Source: an uncultured Mediterranea sp. (GTDB lineage: Bacteria > Bacteroidota > Bacteroidia > Bacteroidales > Bacteroidaceae). Taken from it: a stretch of 61,594 bases of DNA. The stretch is from contig CALZEQ010000014.1 of NCBI GenBank assembly GCA_945641355.1, positions 1-61,594 of the forward strand, read 5' to 3'. The translations under genes and the position numbers were made by a program. The notes beneath the pieces were generated by a model. It saw nothing but the letters and a program-made list of their open reading frames with translations, was not told the origin of the DNA and ran no database searches. Positions 43,573 to 52,926 of this stretch are shown in pieces (within the stretch, counting starts at the first letter, position 1; each line of letters opens with the position of its first letter).

Positions 43573-43833
43573 GAATTGTCCCTCTATCTCCTCTATGTGA
43601 TTCCAAAACACGTAGCAGGCAATCATATCGTTACGCCACCGTCCTTCATCTTCCGGATTTCCTGTTTCCATTCGTCTGCAGGAATGCGCGAGTAGTGTAC
43701 CTCACCCATCACGGGAACAACCCGCTTACCACCAATTATCAGACTCTTCGAATCCCAGTCAACAGAGGGATTCTATGCCAAAACCACCAGTACCACCGCA
43801 AACGCAGCGACAAATGTCATCCATCTTTTCATT
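43573..43833 (-). pseudogene. GH35 beta-galactosidase, decayed 5' fragment
   Basis: An ATG at 43833 begins MKRWMTFVAAFAVVLVVLA, a signal peptide. The frame then hits TAG and continues with VDWDSKSLIIGGKRVVPVMG, EVHYSRIPADEWKQEIRKMK, DGGVTI, which is the conserved start of family 35 beta-galactosidases. A second lesion follows: TGA plus a frame shift, after which IACYVFWNHIEEIEGQF resumes the family sequence. Homology stops near 43573, and the remaining roughly 500 residues, including both catalytic Glu residues, are absent. At least one stop, one frameshift and a large deletion make it non-functional. Confidence 0.85.
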
Positions 43834-44614
43834 TTTCTTGATCTTTTATTGTATCAATATTTGATTTCCTTGCTCTTTAAGTTTCTGGTTACAAATTTAC
43901 GGAATGTTTCCGATTTACTACCTGTTGTTGAACTATAAAAGGCAAGGAACCGGCTTTACGAGAGAGAACCAAGCTCCTTGCCCATATGGTTATTGTACCA
44001 TTGTGAGCTATAAACATTAGGCTATAGTTAATTACAGCCGAAGTATGTTACTAACAGATTTATCATGAGCAAATACTCCCGTCAACAAAATCGCCCTTAG
44101 GGGTTACACAATGATTTTCGCTAATCGTCGAGAAGGCGATAAAACCGGCCAAACTACCCTATCCTCGTAAATAAGCGAATCTAATTAAAGGATTTTTTGG
44201 CTCTTTTTGTCAGGAAATGAGAAATAATACAGCTCCTGCCGGGTGCAGTTTTGCTTGGACGTACGTCGTTAGAGGGTAAGGACGTACGTTGTTAGGGTGC
44301 AAGGACGTACGTCCATAGAATGTCTAATCATAGTGCGCCAACAGTGTTGCACAAAACCGAATGAAATGTGCAGCAAAAGTGTATCTTTCCTTGTCCCAAA
44401 CTACTCCTCACTGCTTCTATTTAGCGGCAAATGGCAAACAGAAAGAAAATAGCATTTTGATATGCTATCCCGCTGTTTGAAAAACAACATGTCAAAAAAG
44501 GAAATTTTCACAACCAAGCCAAAGAGCAGATTCTTCACCCCGCCGATATGGAATCTCGTGGATTTTATATACATTTGCAACCTCATTTATACATACAAAC
44601 AACCGAAGAAAATT
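43834..44614. other. Long gap upstream of the ABC-F gene
   Basis: Contains an 8-bp stem GGCAAGGA (43941-43948)/TCCTTGCC (43975-43982) and the 23-bp iterons at 44257-44325. Scattered short frames lack any family resemblance. A plus-strand frame continuous with the ABC-F gene opens at 44462 but looks non-coding up to 44615. Confidence 0.6.
44257..44325. repeat. Three 23-bp iterons with GGACGTACGT core
   Basis: GGACGTACGT starts at 44257, 44280 and 44303, exactly 23 bp apart. The core contains the self-complementary ACGTACGT. The second halves are similar in units 1 and 2 (cgttagagggtaa, tgttagggtgcaa) and diverged in unit 3. Confidence 0.85.
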
Positions 44615-46258
44615 ATGATTTCAGTAGATGGCCTGACCGTCGAATTCGGCGGTACCACCCTGTTCAGTGACATTTCATTCCAGATTAACGAAAAAGACCG
44701 TATCGCCCTGATGGGAAAGAACGGAGCGGGCAAGTCGACCTTGCTGAAGATACTGGCCGGCGTACGACAGCCTACCCGAGGAAAGGTGACAGCACCCAAG
44801 GAGTGCGTAGTGGCCTACTTGCCCCAGCACCTGATGACTGCCGACGGACGCACCGTATTTGAAGAGGCATCACAGGCCTTTGCACACCTGCACGCCATGG
44901 AAGCGGAAATCAACGCCCTGAATCATGAACTGGAGACACGTACCGACTACGAGAGCGACAGCTACATGGAGCTGATTGAAAAGGTATCGGCACTGAGCGA
45001 GAAGTTCTACGCCATCGACCTGACGCACTTCGAGGAAGATGTGGAGAAAGCCCTGCTGGGTCTGGGATTCAACCGGGAAGATTTCCAACGCCCCACCAGC
45101 GACTTCAGCGGCGGTTGGCGCATGCGCATCGAGCTGGCCAAACTGTTGCTGCAGAATCCCGATGTACTGCTGCTGGACGAGCCGACCAATCACCTGGACA
45201 TCGAATCCATACAATGGCTGGAGGAGTTCCTGATAAACAGCGCCAAAGCAGTGATTGTCATCAGTCACGACCGCAAGTTTGTGGATAGCATCACCACACG
45301 CACCATCGAGGTGACCATGGGACGCATCTACGACTACAAGGTGAACTACTCACAATACCTGGTGCTGCGCAAAGAGCGGCGCGAACAGCAGCAAAAACAG
45401 TATGACGAACAGCAGAAGATGATACAGGAGACGAAGGACTTCATTGAACGCTTCAAGGGCACCTACAGCAAAACGTTGCAGGTACAGAGCCGGGTGAAGA
45501 TGCTGGAGAAGCTGGAACTAATAGAGGTTGACGAGGAGGATACGTCAGCCCTGCGGCTGAAGTTCCCTCCCTCGCCACGCAGTGGCAGCTACCCGGTCAT
45601 CATGGAGGGGGTAGGTAAAAGTTACGGCAACCACACGGTATTCCGCAACGCCACACTCACCATCGAACGGGGAGACAAGGTGGCTTTCGTGGGCAAAAAC
45701 GGCGAAGGTAAGTCGACACTGGTGAAGTGCATTATGGGAGAGATAGAGCACGAAGGCACACTGACACTGGGACACAACGTGCAGATAGGCTATTTCGCCC
45801 AGAACCAGGCATCGCTGATGGACGAGAGCCTGACCGTGTTCCAAACCATCGACGAGGTGGCCAAAGGGGAAATACGCAACAAGATACGCGACCTGCTGGG
45901 GGCCTTCATGTTCGGCAGCCCCGAAGCATCGATGAAGAAAGTAAAGGTACTGAGCGGTGGCGAACGTACCCGACTGGCCATGATCAAGCTGTTGCTGGAG
46001 CCGGTGAACCTGCTCATTCTGGATGAGCCTACCAACCACCTGGATATGAAGACAAAGGATATCCTGAAACAGGCTCTGATGGACTTTGACGGTACGCTGA
46101 TAGTCGTGAGCCACGACCGTGACTTCCTGGACGGACTGGTAACCAAGGTCTACGAGTTTGGCAACAAACGGGTTAAGGAACACCTGTGCGGCATCTACGA
46201 GTTCTTGGAGAGCAAGAAGTTGGAGAACCTACAGGAGCTGGAACGTAAACGCCCGTAA
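44615..46258 (+). CDS. ABC-F family ATPase
   Basis: A 547-aa soluble protein with two ATP-binding cassettes and no membrane domain, so it acts on the ribosome rather than as a transporter. Cassette 1 has ALMGKNGAGKSTLLKIL (about 37), signature FSGGWRMRIELAKLL and LLLDEPTNHLDIES. Cassette 2 has FVGKNGEGKSTLVKC, signature LSGGERTRLAMIKLL and LILDEPTNHLDMKT. The linker (about 245-315) is the charged P-site tRNA interaction motif. Start MISVDGLTVEFGGTTLF at 44615 is chosen because the upstream frame lacks similarity. Whether it belongs to a housekeeping (EttA/Uup/YbiT-like) or antibiotic-protection subgroup cannot be told from sequence reading alone; its location among core genes favours housekeeping. 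Confidence 0.94.
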   Translation: MISVDGLTVEFGGTTLFSDISFQINEKDRIALMGKNGAGKSTLLKILAGVRQPTRGKVTAPKECVVAYLPQHLMTADGRTVFEEASQAFAHLHAMEAEINALNHELETRTDYESDSYMELIEKVSALSEKFYAIDLTHFEEDVEKALLGLGFNREDFQRPTSDFSGGWRMRIELAKLLLQNPDVLLLDEPTNHLDIESIQWLEEFLINSAKAVIVISHDRKFVDSITTRTIEVTMGRIYDYKVNYSQYLVLRKERREQQQKQYDEQQKMIQETKDFIERFKGTYSKTLQVQSRVKMLEKLELIEVDEEDTSALRLKFPPSPRSGSYPVIMEGVGKSYGNHTVFRNATLTIERGDKVAFVGKNGEGKSTLVKCIMGEIEHEGTLTLGHNVQIGYFAQNQASLMDESLTVFQTIDEVAKGEIRNKIRDLLGAFMFGSPEASMKKVKVLSGGERTRLAMIKLLLEPVNLLILDEPTNHLDMKTKDILKQALMDFDGTLIVVSHDRDFLDGLVTKVYEFGNKRVKEHLCGIYEFLESKKLENLQELERKRP

Positions 46259-46286
46259 CCTCATCCGTAGAGGTACGATAAAAAGC

Positions 46287-46336
46287 GAGGCACAAAGCTG
46301 TGGAGACATTGATGAATCTCCCTGGCTCTGTGCCTC
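46287..46336. terminator. Terminator between convergent ABC-F and malQ genes
   Basis: A 20-bp imperfect stem beginning GAGGCACA (46287) and ending TGTGCCTC (46336), with G-U pairs. It serves both directions. Confidence 0.75.
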
Positions 46337-46367
46337 ACCAGTATGCTTATACAATCTGCCGACCCGC

Positions 46368-49061
46368 TTAACGTCCGGCAGCTTCAATCATCGTCCGGAT
46401 CTTTTCATTCAGTTCATCGGCCTGCAATAGCTGTTCCAGCGTGAGGTGCATACGCCAACGCCAGTAGTGACGTGGATTGGCAGGCACATTGATACGCTCG
46501 GCCTGTGCATCGGGATTACGCAGCGACCCGTCTACCGAAATCCAGTCTTGCCAAGAGAGGATACTCAGGATGGAGTTGCTCTGCAGGTGCGCGTTCACCA
46601 CCTCTTCACACAACTCGGGTGTAGCGGAGGCCGGAGCTGCACCGGCATGGCCCAGCACGGTGTTGTAGTAGCTCTGCGTCTGTGCGGCATCCTCTTCCCA
46701 CCAGCCACGCAGCGTAGACATGTCGTGGGTAGAGATGGTACATACAGAACGGTACGGATACCAGTCGGGATGGCCGAAGGCCTGCTTCGGGTCTTTAGGC
46801 ATACGCTGTATCTCCAGGGAGAGGATGCGCAGGTCGTTCATCACCCAAGCCACGCAATCGGGTATCATGCCCAAATCTTCGCCGCACACCAGCATACGGG
46901 TACTCTGCGTCAGTTGCGGCAACTTCTTCATAGCCTGCTGACCCCAGAAGTCGTTGTGACGATGGTAGAAGTAATGGTCGTACAGACGGTTGAAGGCAGC
47001 CTTCTCCCAATCGTTCAGTGCCCGATAGACATAGTCGTGCTGTACACCGATGCGGGGATGATACTTGTAGGGATCGTTGCGGTCGGGCAGGAACAGGACA
47101 TCGCTGATGAGCGCATAGAGTCCGTCGCGTACACGCACGCTGTCGGCATCCGTCTTTCCGGCAAAGTAGGCCTCTACCTTGCGCTGGGTATCAAACTCAG
47201 GCTTCATCTCGTAAATCTCCCACGTATCGGTGGTGCGAAGGAACATCTGTTTCACAAAGTCGGTATGCGGTCCGAACATCTCGCCCAAGAAGTATTCGTG
47301 GATATAGGGTTTCAGGAAGAGGTCTTCACGGAAATGCAGTCCGTAACTCTCTATCTCCTCACGAGTCATGGGCAAGGCGGGAACAAATTGTCCCAACAGG
47401 CCGTGAACGGCATTCATCGGAATCTCCCAGATGCGGAAGAAGCCCAGAATATGGTCGATGCGATAGGCATCGAAGTATTCAGCCATCTTGCGGAACCGTT
47501 TCATCCACCAAGCATAGCCATCCTTTTCCATCACGTCCCAATTGTAGGTGGGGAAGCCCCAGTTCTGTCCGTTGACAGAGAAGTCATCGGGTGGCGCACC
47601 GGCTTGTCCGTTCAGGTTGAAATAGTGCGGTTCCTTCCACGCCTCAACACTGTTGCGGCTGATGCCGATGGGAATATCTCCCTTCAGCACGACACCGTGC
47701 TTGCGGGCATGTTCGGTAGCTGCCAGCAACTGCTTGTGCAGATTGAACTGGATATAGTAATAGATGGCGATATGCGGATAATCCACTCCCTCGGGACGGC
47801 ACAGGTTCTCGATTTCGCGGGGATTGTACTGGCTGTAGCGCGGCCAAGTACGGAAGTCGGGTGTCTTGTAGGCATCACGCAGATAGCTGAAGACGGCATA
47901 TGGTTGCAGCCACTCCTTATTGGCCTCATAGAAGTCGCGGAAGGGCTTGGAGGCAAGTACCTTCTCTCCCTCCTGACGGAAGATGAGGCGGAAGTATTCC
48001 CACTTGGCATGGTTGACAGCCTCATAATCTACCTGCGGCAACGCATTCAGCTCCTTCCGTTGCTGTTCGAAAGCCGCTGCAGCCTGCTTGTCCTTCAAGG
48101 TTCCCAACTGCTTCAAATCGGTATACATGGGATGGAACGCATAGATGGAGATGCTGTTGTAGGGATAGGAGTCGGTCCAGGTATGCGTCATGGTGGTATC
48201 GTTGATGGGCAATATCTGGACAGCCCGCTGGCGAGTGACCACAGCCCAATCAATCAGTTTTTTCAGATCACCGAAATCACCTACACCGAAACTCTCCTCC
48301 GAGCGGAGTGAAAATACCGGTACAGCCACACCGGCACCTTTCCAGGCCGGCAGGTTGAAGTAGACGTAGCGGTCGCCTATCGCCAACGTTTCGTTTGCTT
48401 CCAGCTGGGGATCGGACATATAGCGGTTGGGATTCTCCTCCCAAGCCACCACACACTGCTCCTTCTTGTTCCACAAGACAAACTTATACTCCATAGGGAA
48501 GGTCAGCTTGTCCACATCCAGTTCTACCTGCCATTCGGGGAAATCGACATCACTCATGCAGACGGCCTGCTGAGGATTCCAGTTGCCCAGAGCGGGCTGG
48601 TTGCCACAGAGAACCAGACAGTGATCCTCATCCACACACGGAGCATAGGCCTTGATGAGCAGGCTGCGGCCGTAAGTTGCGGGTACGGCATCGCGATGCT
48701 GATGGGCCAACAATGACTCGGTGAAGGCCGATGTATAGAAATACTGCTGTTCGGGCAGATTCTTCCAACAGTCTACAATACGATAGTGCTTGGCCGACTT
48801 GCCCGTCACATGCAAGGTACGCGGCAAGCTGTCCCACTCTACCCGCACCACTTCCAATCCCCGGCAGATGACATAACGATATGTAATCATCCCGTTCCGT
48901 GGAATCCGCACATCGACGTCGGCTGTCCAATGCACACCGTCCACCGTATGCAGGGGCAATGCTTTCTCGGAGATTCCGCCGCCCAATTCGGGAACCGATC
49001 CCAGGATTTTCACTTCCTCGCCCCAACTGGTGCGATACTCAATATTAAAAGATAACGTCAT
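46368..49061 (-). CDS. malQ: 4-alpha-glucanotransferase with N-terminal starch-binding domains
   Basis: A GH77 disproportionating enzyme that transfers maltodextrin units between glucans in the cytoplasm. From the ATG at 49061 it is 897 aa, larger than bacterial MalQ (about 500-700) because of two CBM20-like modules: MTLSFNIEYRTSWGEEVKI LGSVPELGGG (residues 1-120), then RSLLIKAYAPCVDEDHCLVLCGNQPALGNWNPQQ (about 130-250). The catalytic domain shows ILPINDTT, nucleophile Asp in YFDAYRIDHILGFFRIWEIP, acid Glu in LVCGEDLGMIPDC and Asp in ISTHDMSTLRGWWEED. The upstream 22 hydrophobic codons from 49127 are read as untranslated. It probably works with the GH65 phosphorylase at 58149. Confidence 0.95.
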   Translation of the reverse strand: MTLSFNIEYRTSWGEEVKILGSVPELGGGISEKALPLHTVDGVHWTADVDVRIPRNGMITYRYVICRGLEVVRVEWDSLPRTLHVTGKSAKHYRIVDCWKNLPEQQYFYTSAFTESLLAHQHRDAVPATYGRSLLIKAYAPCVDEDHCLVLCGNQPALGNWNPQQAVCMSDVDFPEWQVELDVDKLTFPMEYKFVLWNKKEQCVVAWEENPNRYMSDPQLEANETLAIGDRYVYFNLPAWKGAGVAVPVFSLRSEESFGVGDFGDLKKLIDWAVVTRQRAVQILPINDTTMTHTWTDSYPYNSISIYAFHPMYTDLKQLGTLKDKQAAAAFEQQRKELNALPQVDYEAVNHAKWEYFRLIFRQEGEKVLASKPFRDFYEANKEWLQPYAVFSYLRDAYKTPDFRTWPRYSQYNPREIENLCRPEGVDYPHIAIYYYIQFNLHKQLLAATEHARKHGVVLKGDIPIGISRNSVEAWKEPHYFNLNGQAGAPPDDFSVNGQNWGFPTYNWDVMEKDGYAWWMKRFRKMAEYFDAYRIDHILGFFRIWEIPMNAVHGLLGQFVPALPMTREEIESYGLHFREDLFLKPYIHEYFLGEMFGPHTDFVKQMFLRTTDTWEIYEMKPEFDTQRKVEAYFAGKTDADSVRVRDGLYALISDVLFLPDRNDPYKYHPRIGVQHDYVYRALNDWEKAAFNRLYDHYFYHRHNDFWGQQAMKKLPQLTQSTRMLVCGEDLGMIPDCVAWVMNDLRILSLEIQRMPKDPKQAFGHPDWYPYRSVCTISTHDMSTLRGWWEEDAAQTQSYYNTVLGHAGAAPASATPELCEEVVNAHLQSNSILSILSWQDWISVDGSLRNPDAQAERINVPANPRHYWRWRMHLTLEQLLQADELNEKIRTMIEAAGR

Positions 49062-49190
49062 ATATATTAGATTTAGAAATAGCAATAACCGCAATGGGTA
49101 TGCAAGTATAGCGATTAATCCTTGCATTCATGCGGTTATTGCTATTCAACTCGTGCAAATAATTACGCAAACGTTTGCTTTTATTTCGGG

Positions 49191-51728
49191 TTATCCGCAA
49201 CGCGAAGCACCGCAAGTCTTGCAGATGAGACAGCCTTCCTGATAAACCAGCGTCTCGCTGCCGCAGTTGGGACACTTCTTGCCCTTGGCCTCGGTACCGT
49301 CCTGAATGTATTTCTTCAACGCACGTTCCACGCCGTTCTTCCACGTATTGATGTTCTCGCTATCCAACTGCAGGGAGCCTACCAATTTGATAACCTGTAT
49401 GATAGGCATCCGATAGCGTAGCACACCGGATATCAGCTTGGCATAGTTCCAGTACTCCTTATTGAACTTCTCCGACAGGCCTTCGATAGTGACCTTGTAC
49501 CCGCGTTTGTTCTCAAACTGGAAGTCGTAACGCTTGTTTCCATTTTCATCCACATTCTTGATGATGTGTCCGGTCGTTACATTCTTGGGCAGGATAATGC
49601 CCTCGTCGTCATCCAGCACACCGGTAAATATCTCGTAGGGACGGTTGTCCAGCAAGCCGACAAAAGCCACCCATTTCTCCTTGTTGTTCTGGAAACGGAC
49701 CACATCGGCATCCAGGATGCGCGGACGCACCTCTACCACCGTAGGCGGCTTGCAGGGAGGCAGATCGGCCTTCTTGTCACCCTTCGTAGAGATGAGTACA
49801 CCCGAACGGGAGCCGTCGCGATAGACCGTACATCCCTTGCAGCCCGAGCGCCATGCCTCTACATAGAGACGGTTCACCAGTTCCTCGTCCACATCGTTAG
49901 GCAGATTGATGGTCACACTGATGGAGTGGTCCACCCACTTCTGGATGCGTCCCTGCATCTTCACCTTCATCAGCCAGTCCACGTCATTGGATGTAGCCTT
50001 GTAGTAAGGAGACTCCTGCACCATGGCATCTACCTCCTCCTGCGTGTAGCGACGGGCCGGATTGTAGCCCTTTGCCTCCATCCAGGTAACGAACTTGGGA
50101 TGGAACACAATGTATTCCTCAAAGGCATCACCTGTTTCGTCAATGTAGTCCACATGCACGTTGGTATCATTCGGGTTCACCTTGCGACGACGTTTGTAGA
50201 CGGGCAGGAAGACCGGTTCGATACCCGAAGTGGTCTGGGTCATCAGACTGGTAGTGCCCGTAGGAGCGATGGTCAGACAGGCGATGTTGCGGCGCCCGTA
50301 TTGCTTCATCTCTTCGTACAGTTCGGGATCGGCCTCACGCAGCCGGTTGATGAACGGATTATCCTTCTCGCGTTCGGTATCGTAAATCTCAAAGGCGCCA
50401 CGTTCCTTAGCCATCTGTACCGATGAGCGATAGGCGTTCAAGGCTATCGTGCGATGCACTTTTTCGGAGAACTCCGTAGCCTCCTCTGTGCCATAGCGCA
50501 AGCCAAGTGCCGCCAGCATATCGCCTTCCGCCGTGATACCCACACCGGTACGACGACCCTGACCGCTCTTCTTATATATCTTCTCCCACAGCGTGCTTTC
50601 GGTCTCTTTCACCTCTACGCTTTCGGGGTCAGAGTTCACCTTCTCCATGATGCGCTTAATCTTCTCCAATTCCAGGTCGATGATATCGTCCATGATGCGC
50701 TGAGCCAGTACCACGTGTTTCTTGAAGAGGTCGAAATCGAAGTAAGCATCCTCCTTGAAGGGGTTGACTACATACGAATAGAGGTTGATGGCCAAGAGAC
50801 GACACGAGTCATACGGGCAAAGAGGTATCTCGCCACAGGGGTTGGTCGAGACCGTCCGGTAGCCCAGGTCAGCATAGCAGTCGGGCACAGACTCACGCAG
50901 AATGGTGTCCCAGAAGAGGACACCCGGCTCAGCCGACTTCCAGGCGTTGTGTACAATCTTCTTCCACAGGTTGGCAGCATTCACATCCTTCTTCACAATG
51001 GGATTCGGCGAATCGACAGGGTATTGCTGTACGAACGTCTTCCCTTCCACAGCCGCCTGCATAAAGTCATCCGTCAGTTTTACTGAGACATTGGCTCCGG
51101 TGACCTTGCCTTCGGTCATCTTGGCATCGATGAAAGCTTCCGAATCGGGATGTTTGATGGAGACACTCAACATCAGTGCACCCCGGCGACCGTCCTGAGC
51201 CACCTCGCGCGTAGAGTTGGAGTAGCGCTCCATGAAGGGAACCAGACCGGTAGAAGTCAGTGCAGAGTTCTTCACCGGCGAGCCTTTCGGACGGATATGC
51301 GACAGGTCATGCCCCACGCCACCACGACGCTTCATCAGCTGAACCTGCTCCTCGTCTACCTTAAAGATAGCTCCATACGAGTCAGCCTCACCATCCACAC
51401 CAATGACAAAGCAGTTGGAGAGAGAGGCAACCTGATAATTGTTACCGATGCCGGTCATCGGACTGCCTTGGGGAACGATGTACTTGAAGTGATCGAACAG
51501 TTCGAACAGTTCCTCCGAACTCAGCGCATTGGGGTATTTGGCCTCGATGCGGGCCACCTCATTGGCTATACGCCAATGCATGTCTTCCGGAGATTTCTCA
51601 TAGATATTGCCGAAAGAATCCTTGACTGCATACTTGTTGACCCAAACTCTGGCAGCCAGTTCATCGCCTTGAAAGTAACGCAACGACTCTCTATAGGCTT
51701 CTTCGTAAGAATATGTCTTCTTTTCCAC
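49191..51728 (-). CDS. nrdJ: Adenosylcobalamin-dependent ribonucleotide reductase (class II)
   Basis: Reduces ribonucleotides to deoxyribonucleotides using a radical generated from coenzyme B12, with or without oxygen. It is 845 aa. The active-site Cys pair and radical site are in SLSNCFVIGV (about 107) and TVSTNPCGEIPLCPYDSC (about 300, N-P-C-G-E). Phosphate and effector regions include GGVGHDLSHIRPKGSPV and APTGTTSLMTQTTSGIEPVF. The C-terminus ends in a zinc-ribbon-like CPNCGSETLVYQEGCLICKT with CGASRC after it, typical of the B12-dependent form. No B12 riboswitch could be recognised in the 371-bp upstream region shared with the nitroreductase gene. Confidence 0.96.
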   Translation of the reverse strand: MEKKTYSYEEAYRESLRYFQGDELAARVWVNKYAVKDSFGNIYEKSPEDMHWRIANEVARIEAKYPNALSSEELFELFDHFKYIVPQGSPMTGIGNNYQVASLSNCFVIGVDGEADSYGAIFKVDEEQVQLMKRRGGVGHDLSHIRPKGSPVKNSALTSTGLVPFMERYSNSTREVAQDGRRGALMLSVSIKHPDSEAFIDAKMTEGKVTGANVSVKLTDDFMQAAVEGKTFVQQYPVDSPNPIVKKDVNAANLWKKIVHNAWKSAEPGVLFWDTILRESVPDCYADLGYRTVSTNPCGEIPLCPYDSCRLLAINLYSYVVNPFKEDAYFDFDLFKKHVVLAQRIMDDIIDLELEKIKRIMEKVNSDPESVEVKETESTLWEKIYKKSGQGRRTGVGITAEGDMLAALGLRYGTEEATEFSEKVHRTIALNAYRSSVQMAKERGAFEIYDTEREKDNPFINRLREADPELYEEMKQYGRRNIACLTIAPTGTTSLMTQTTSGIEPVFLPVYKRRRKVNPNDTNVHVDYIDETGDAFEEYIVFHPKFVTWMEAKGYNPARRYTQEEVDAMVQESPYYKATSNDVDWLMKVKMQGRIQKWVDHSISVTINLPNDVDEELVNRLYVEAWRSGCKGCTVYRDGSRSGVLISTKGDKKADLPPCKPPTVVEVRPRILDADVVRFQNNKEKWVAFVGLLDNRPYEIFTGVLDDDEGIILPKNVTTGHIIKNVDENGNKRYDFQFENKRGYKVTIEGLSEKFNKEYWNYAKLISGVLRYRMPIIQVIKLVGSLQLDSENINTWKNGVERALKKYIQDGTEAKGKKCPNCGSETLVYQEGCLICKTCGASRCG

Positions 51729-51995
51729 GGATGTGTTTTTATTTAAAATAGATTTATAGAATCAAAAAAATAATAGGATGTAGAAGTTATGTATGTCGAT
51801 AATTGTATTCGGCTGCAAAGCTATGAATGTTTTTTGGTCTGACAAAAAAAAACAGTGATGAAATTATCAGCCATGTCAAAGTTTTCACTTTTCCAACTTA
51901 CAAAAACTGATATTCAACATATTATCTTTATTTAACTAACAGAAAGTTTACACAAATCTGGAATTTATACACCATTGGATTCTGATTACGGTTGA

Positions 51996-52045
51996 TAATT
52001 ATCGGCAATCCTTCTGCGATACCGATGGAAGGATTCGGATAATTA
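51996..52045. promoter_or_regulatory. Two-tier inverted repeat before the nitroreductase promoter
   Basis: TAATTATC (51996-52003) pairs with GATAATTA (52038-52045), and inside it AATCCTTC (52007-52014) pairs with GAAGGATT (52028-52035), with a 13-nt centre. It ends 3 bp before the -33 element of the nitroreductase promoter and so resembles an operator or cruciform. Confidence 0.6.
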
Positions 52046-52048
52046 CTG

Positions 52049-52079
52049 TTGCAAATGTGCCGCCCAATTTGTATTTTTG
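52049..52079 (+). promoter_or_regulatory. Nitroreductase promoter (TTG-20-TATTTTTG)
   Basis: TTG at 52049-52051 and TATTTTTG at 52072-52079, 20 bp apart, 20 bp before the ATG at 52100. A good match to the Bacteroides consensus. Confidence 0.75.
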
Positions 52080-52099
52080 CAGAAAAAAACAAAGACATC

Positions 52100-52834
52100 A
52101 TGAAGAGTATGAACGAACGACGGAGCATCCGCCAATATCAGTCGAAGGAGATTCCCCAAGAGCTACTGAACGAGCTGCTGACAACAGCTTGCAGAGCATC
52201 CACGGTCGGAAACATGCAAACATACAGCATTGTGGTGACCCGCGATGCCGAACGCAAACGTCGGTTGGCACCTGCCCACTACGGACAGCCCATGGTGGAG
52301 AACGCCCCCGTTGTACTGACCTTCTGCATTGACCTGCGACGTTTCAGCCAATGGTGCAAATGCCGCCATGCCCAGCCGGGCTACGACAACGCGGAATGGT
52401 TTGTAACCGGTGCCGTAGACACCCTGCTGGCCGCACAGACCTTCTGCGTAGCAGCCGAAGAGAAAGGGTTGGGCATCTGCTATCTGGGTACAACCACCTA
52501 CAATCCGGAACAGATTATCGAGGTGCTGCAACTGCCCGAACTGGTCTTTCCCATCACCACCGTCACTGTAGGATGGCCTGCCGAACAGCCCGACCAGACC
52601 GACCGTCTGCCTCTGGAGGCCGTCATCCACGAGGAAGTCTATCACGACTACACTCCTGCAGACATCGACCGCCTCTATGCCTACAAGGAATCACTGCCTG
52701 AGAACCGCCGCTTTGTAGAGGAGAACGGCAAGGAAAACCTGGCACAGGTATTCACCGACGTACGATACACCCGCGAAGCTGCTGAAGCCATGTCGGAAAA
52801 GCTGCTGGATACAATCAAACAGCAGGGCTTCTAA
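52100..52834 (+). CDS. Nitroreductase family protein
   Basis: A 244-aa FMN-dependent NAD(P)H oxidoreductase. The N-terminus MKSMNERRSIRQYQSKEIP has the family's RRSxRxY phosphate-binding motif. Later blocks are ACRASTVGNMQTYSIVVTRD and VDTLLAAQTFCVAAEEKGLGICYLGTTTYNPEQI, the second FMN-binding region. It probably reduces nitro or quinone compounds in the cytoplasm; the physiological substrate is unknown. Start at 52100 is preferred over the upstream 17 codons, which overlap the promoter; an ATG at 52109 is also possible. It has its own strong promoter and terminator. Confidence 0.92.
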   Translation: MKSMNERRSIRQYQSKEIPQELLNELLTTACRASTVGNMQTYSIVVTRDAERKRRLAPAHYGQPMVENAPVVLTFCIDLRRFSQWCKCRHAQPGYDNAEWFVTGAVDTLLAAQTFCVAAEEKGLGICYLGTTTYNPEQIIEVLQLPELVFPITTVTVGWPAEQPDQTDRLPLEAVIHEEVYHDYTPADIDRLYAYKESLPENRRFVEENGKENLAQVFTDVRYTREAAEAMSEKLLDTIKQQGF

Positions 52835-52852
52835 GAAGAGAAACACCTAAAA

Positions 52853-52899
52853 AAAGGCACGGAGAGACATACTGAATCATACGCAGTCTCCGTGCCTTT
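52853..52899. terminator. Terminator between convergent nitroreductase and dnaA genes
   Basis: A 13-bp perfect stem AAAGGCACGGAGA (52853-52865)/TCTCCGTGCCTTT (52887-52899), usable in both directions. Confidence 0.85.
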
Positions 52900-52926
52900 C
52901 TTATTTTCCCAGGTGGGTATTCCCTC

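Larger units (their letters stand above)
51729..52099. other. Divergent nrdJ/nitroreductase intergenic region
   Basis: AT-rich, with no gene. It holds the two-part hairpin at 51996-52045 and a strong plus-strand promoter at 52049-52079. No TAnnTTTG box for nrdJ was located with confidence. Confidence 0.6.

Noticed and set aside
44462..44614. 51-residue N-terminal extension of the ABC-F protein
   Set aside because: It lies upstream of the universal start of the first cassette, is AT-rich and contains no recognisable domain.
51729..52048. Cobalamin riboswitch upstream of nrdJ
   Set aside because: The B12-box sequence pattern and a multi-helix core could not be recognised in this AT-rich region.
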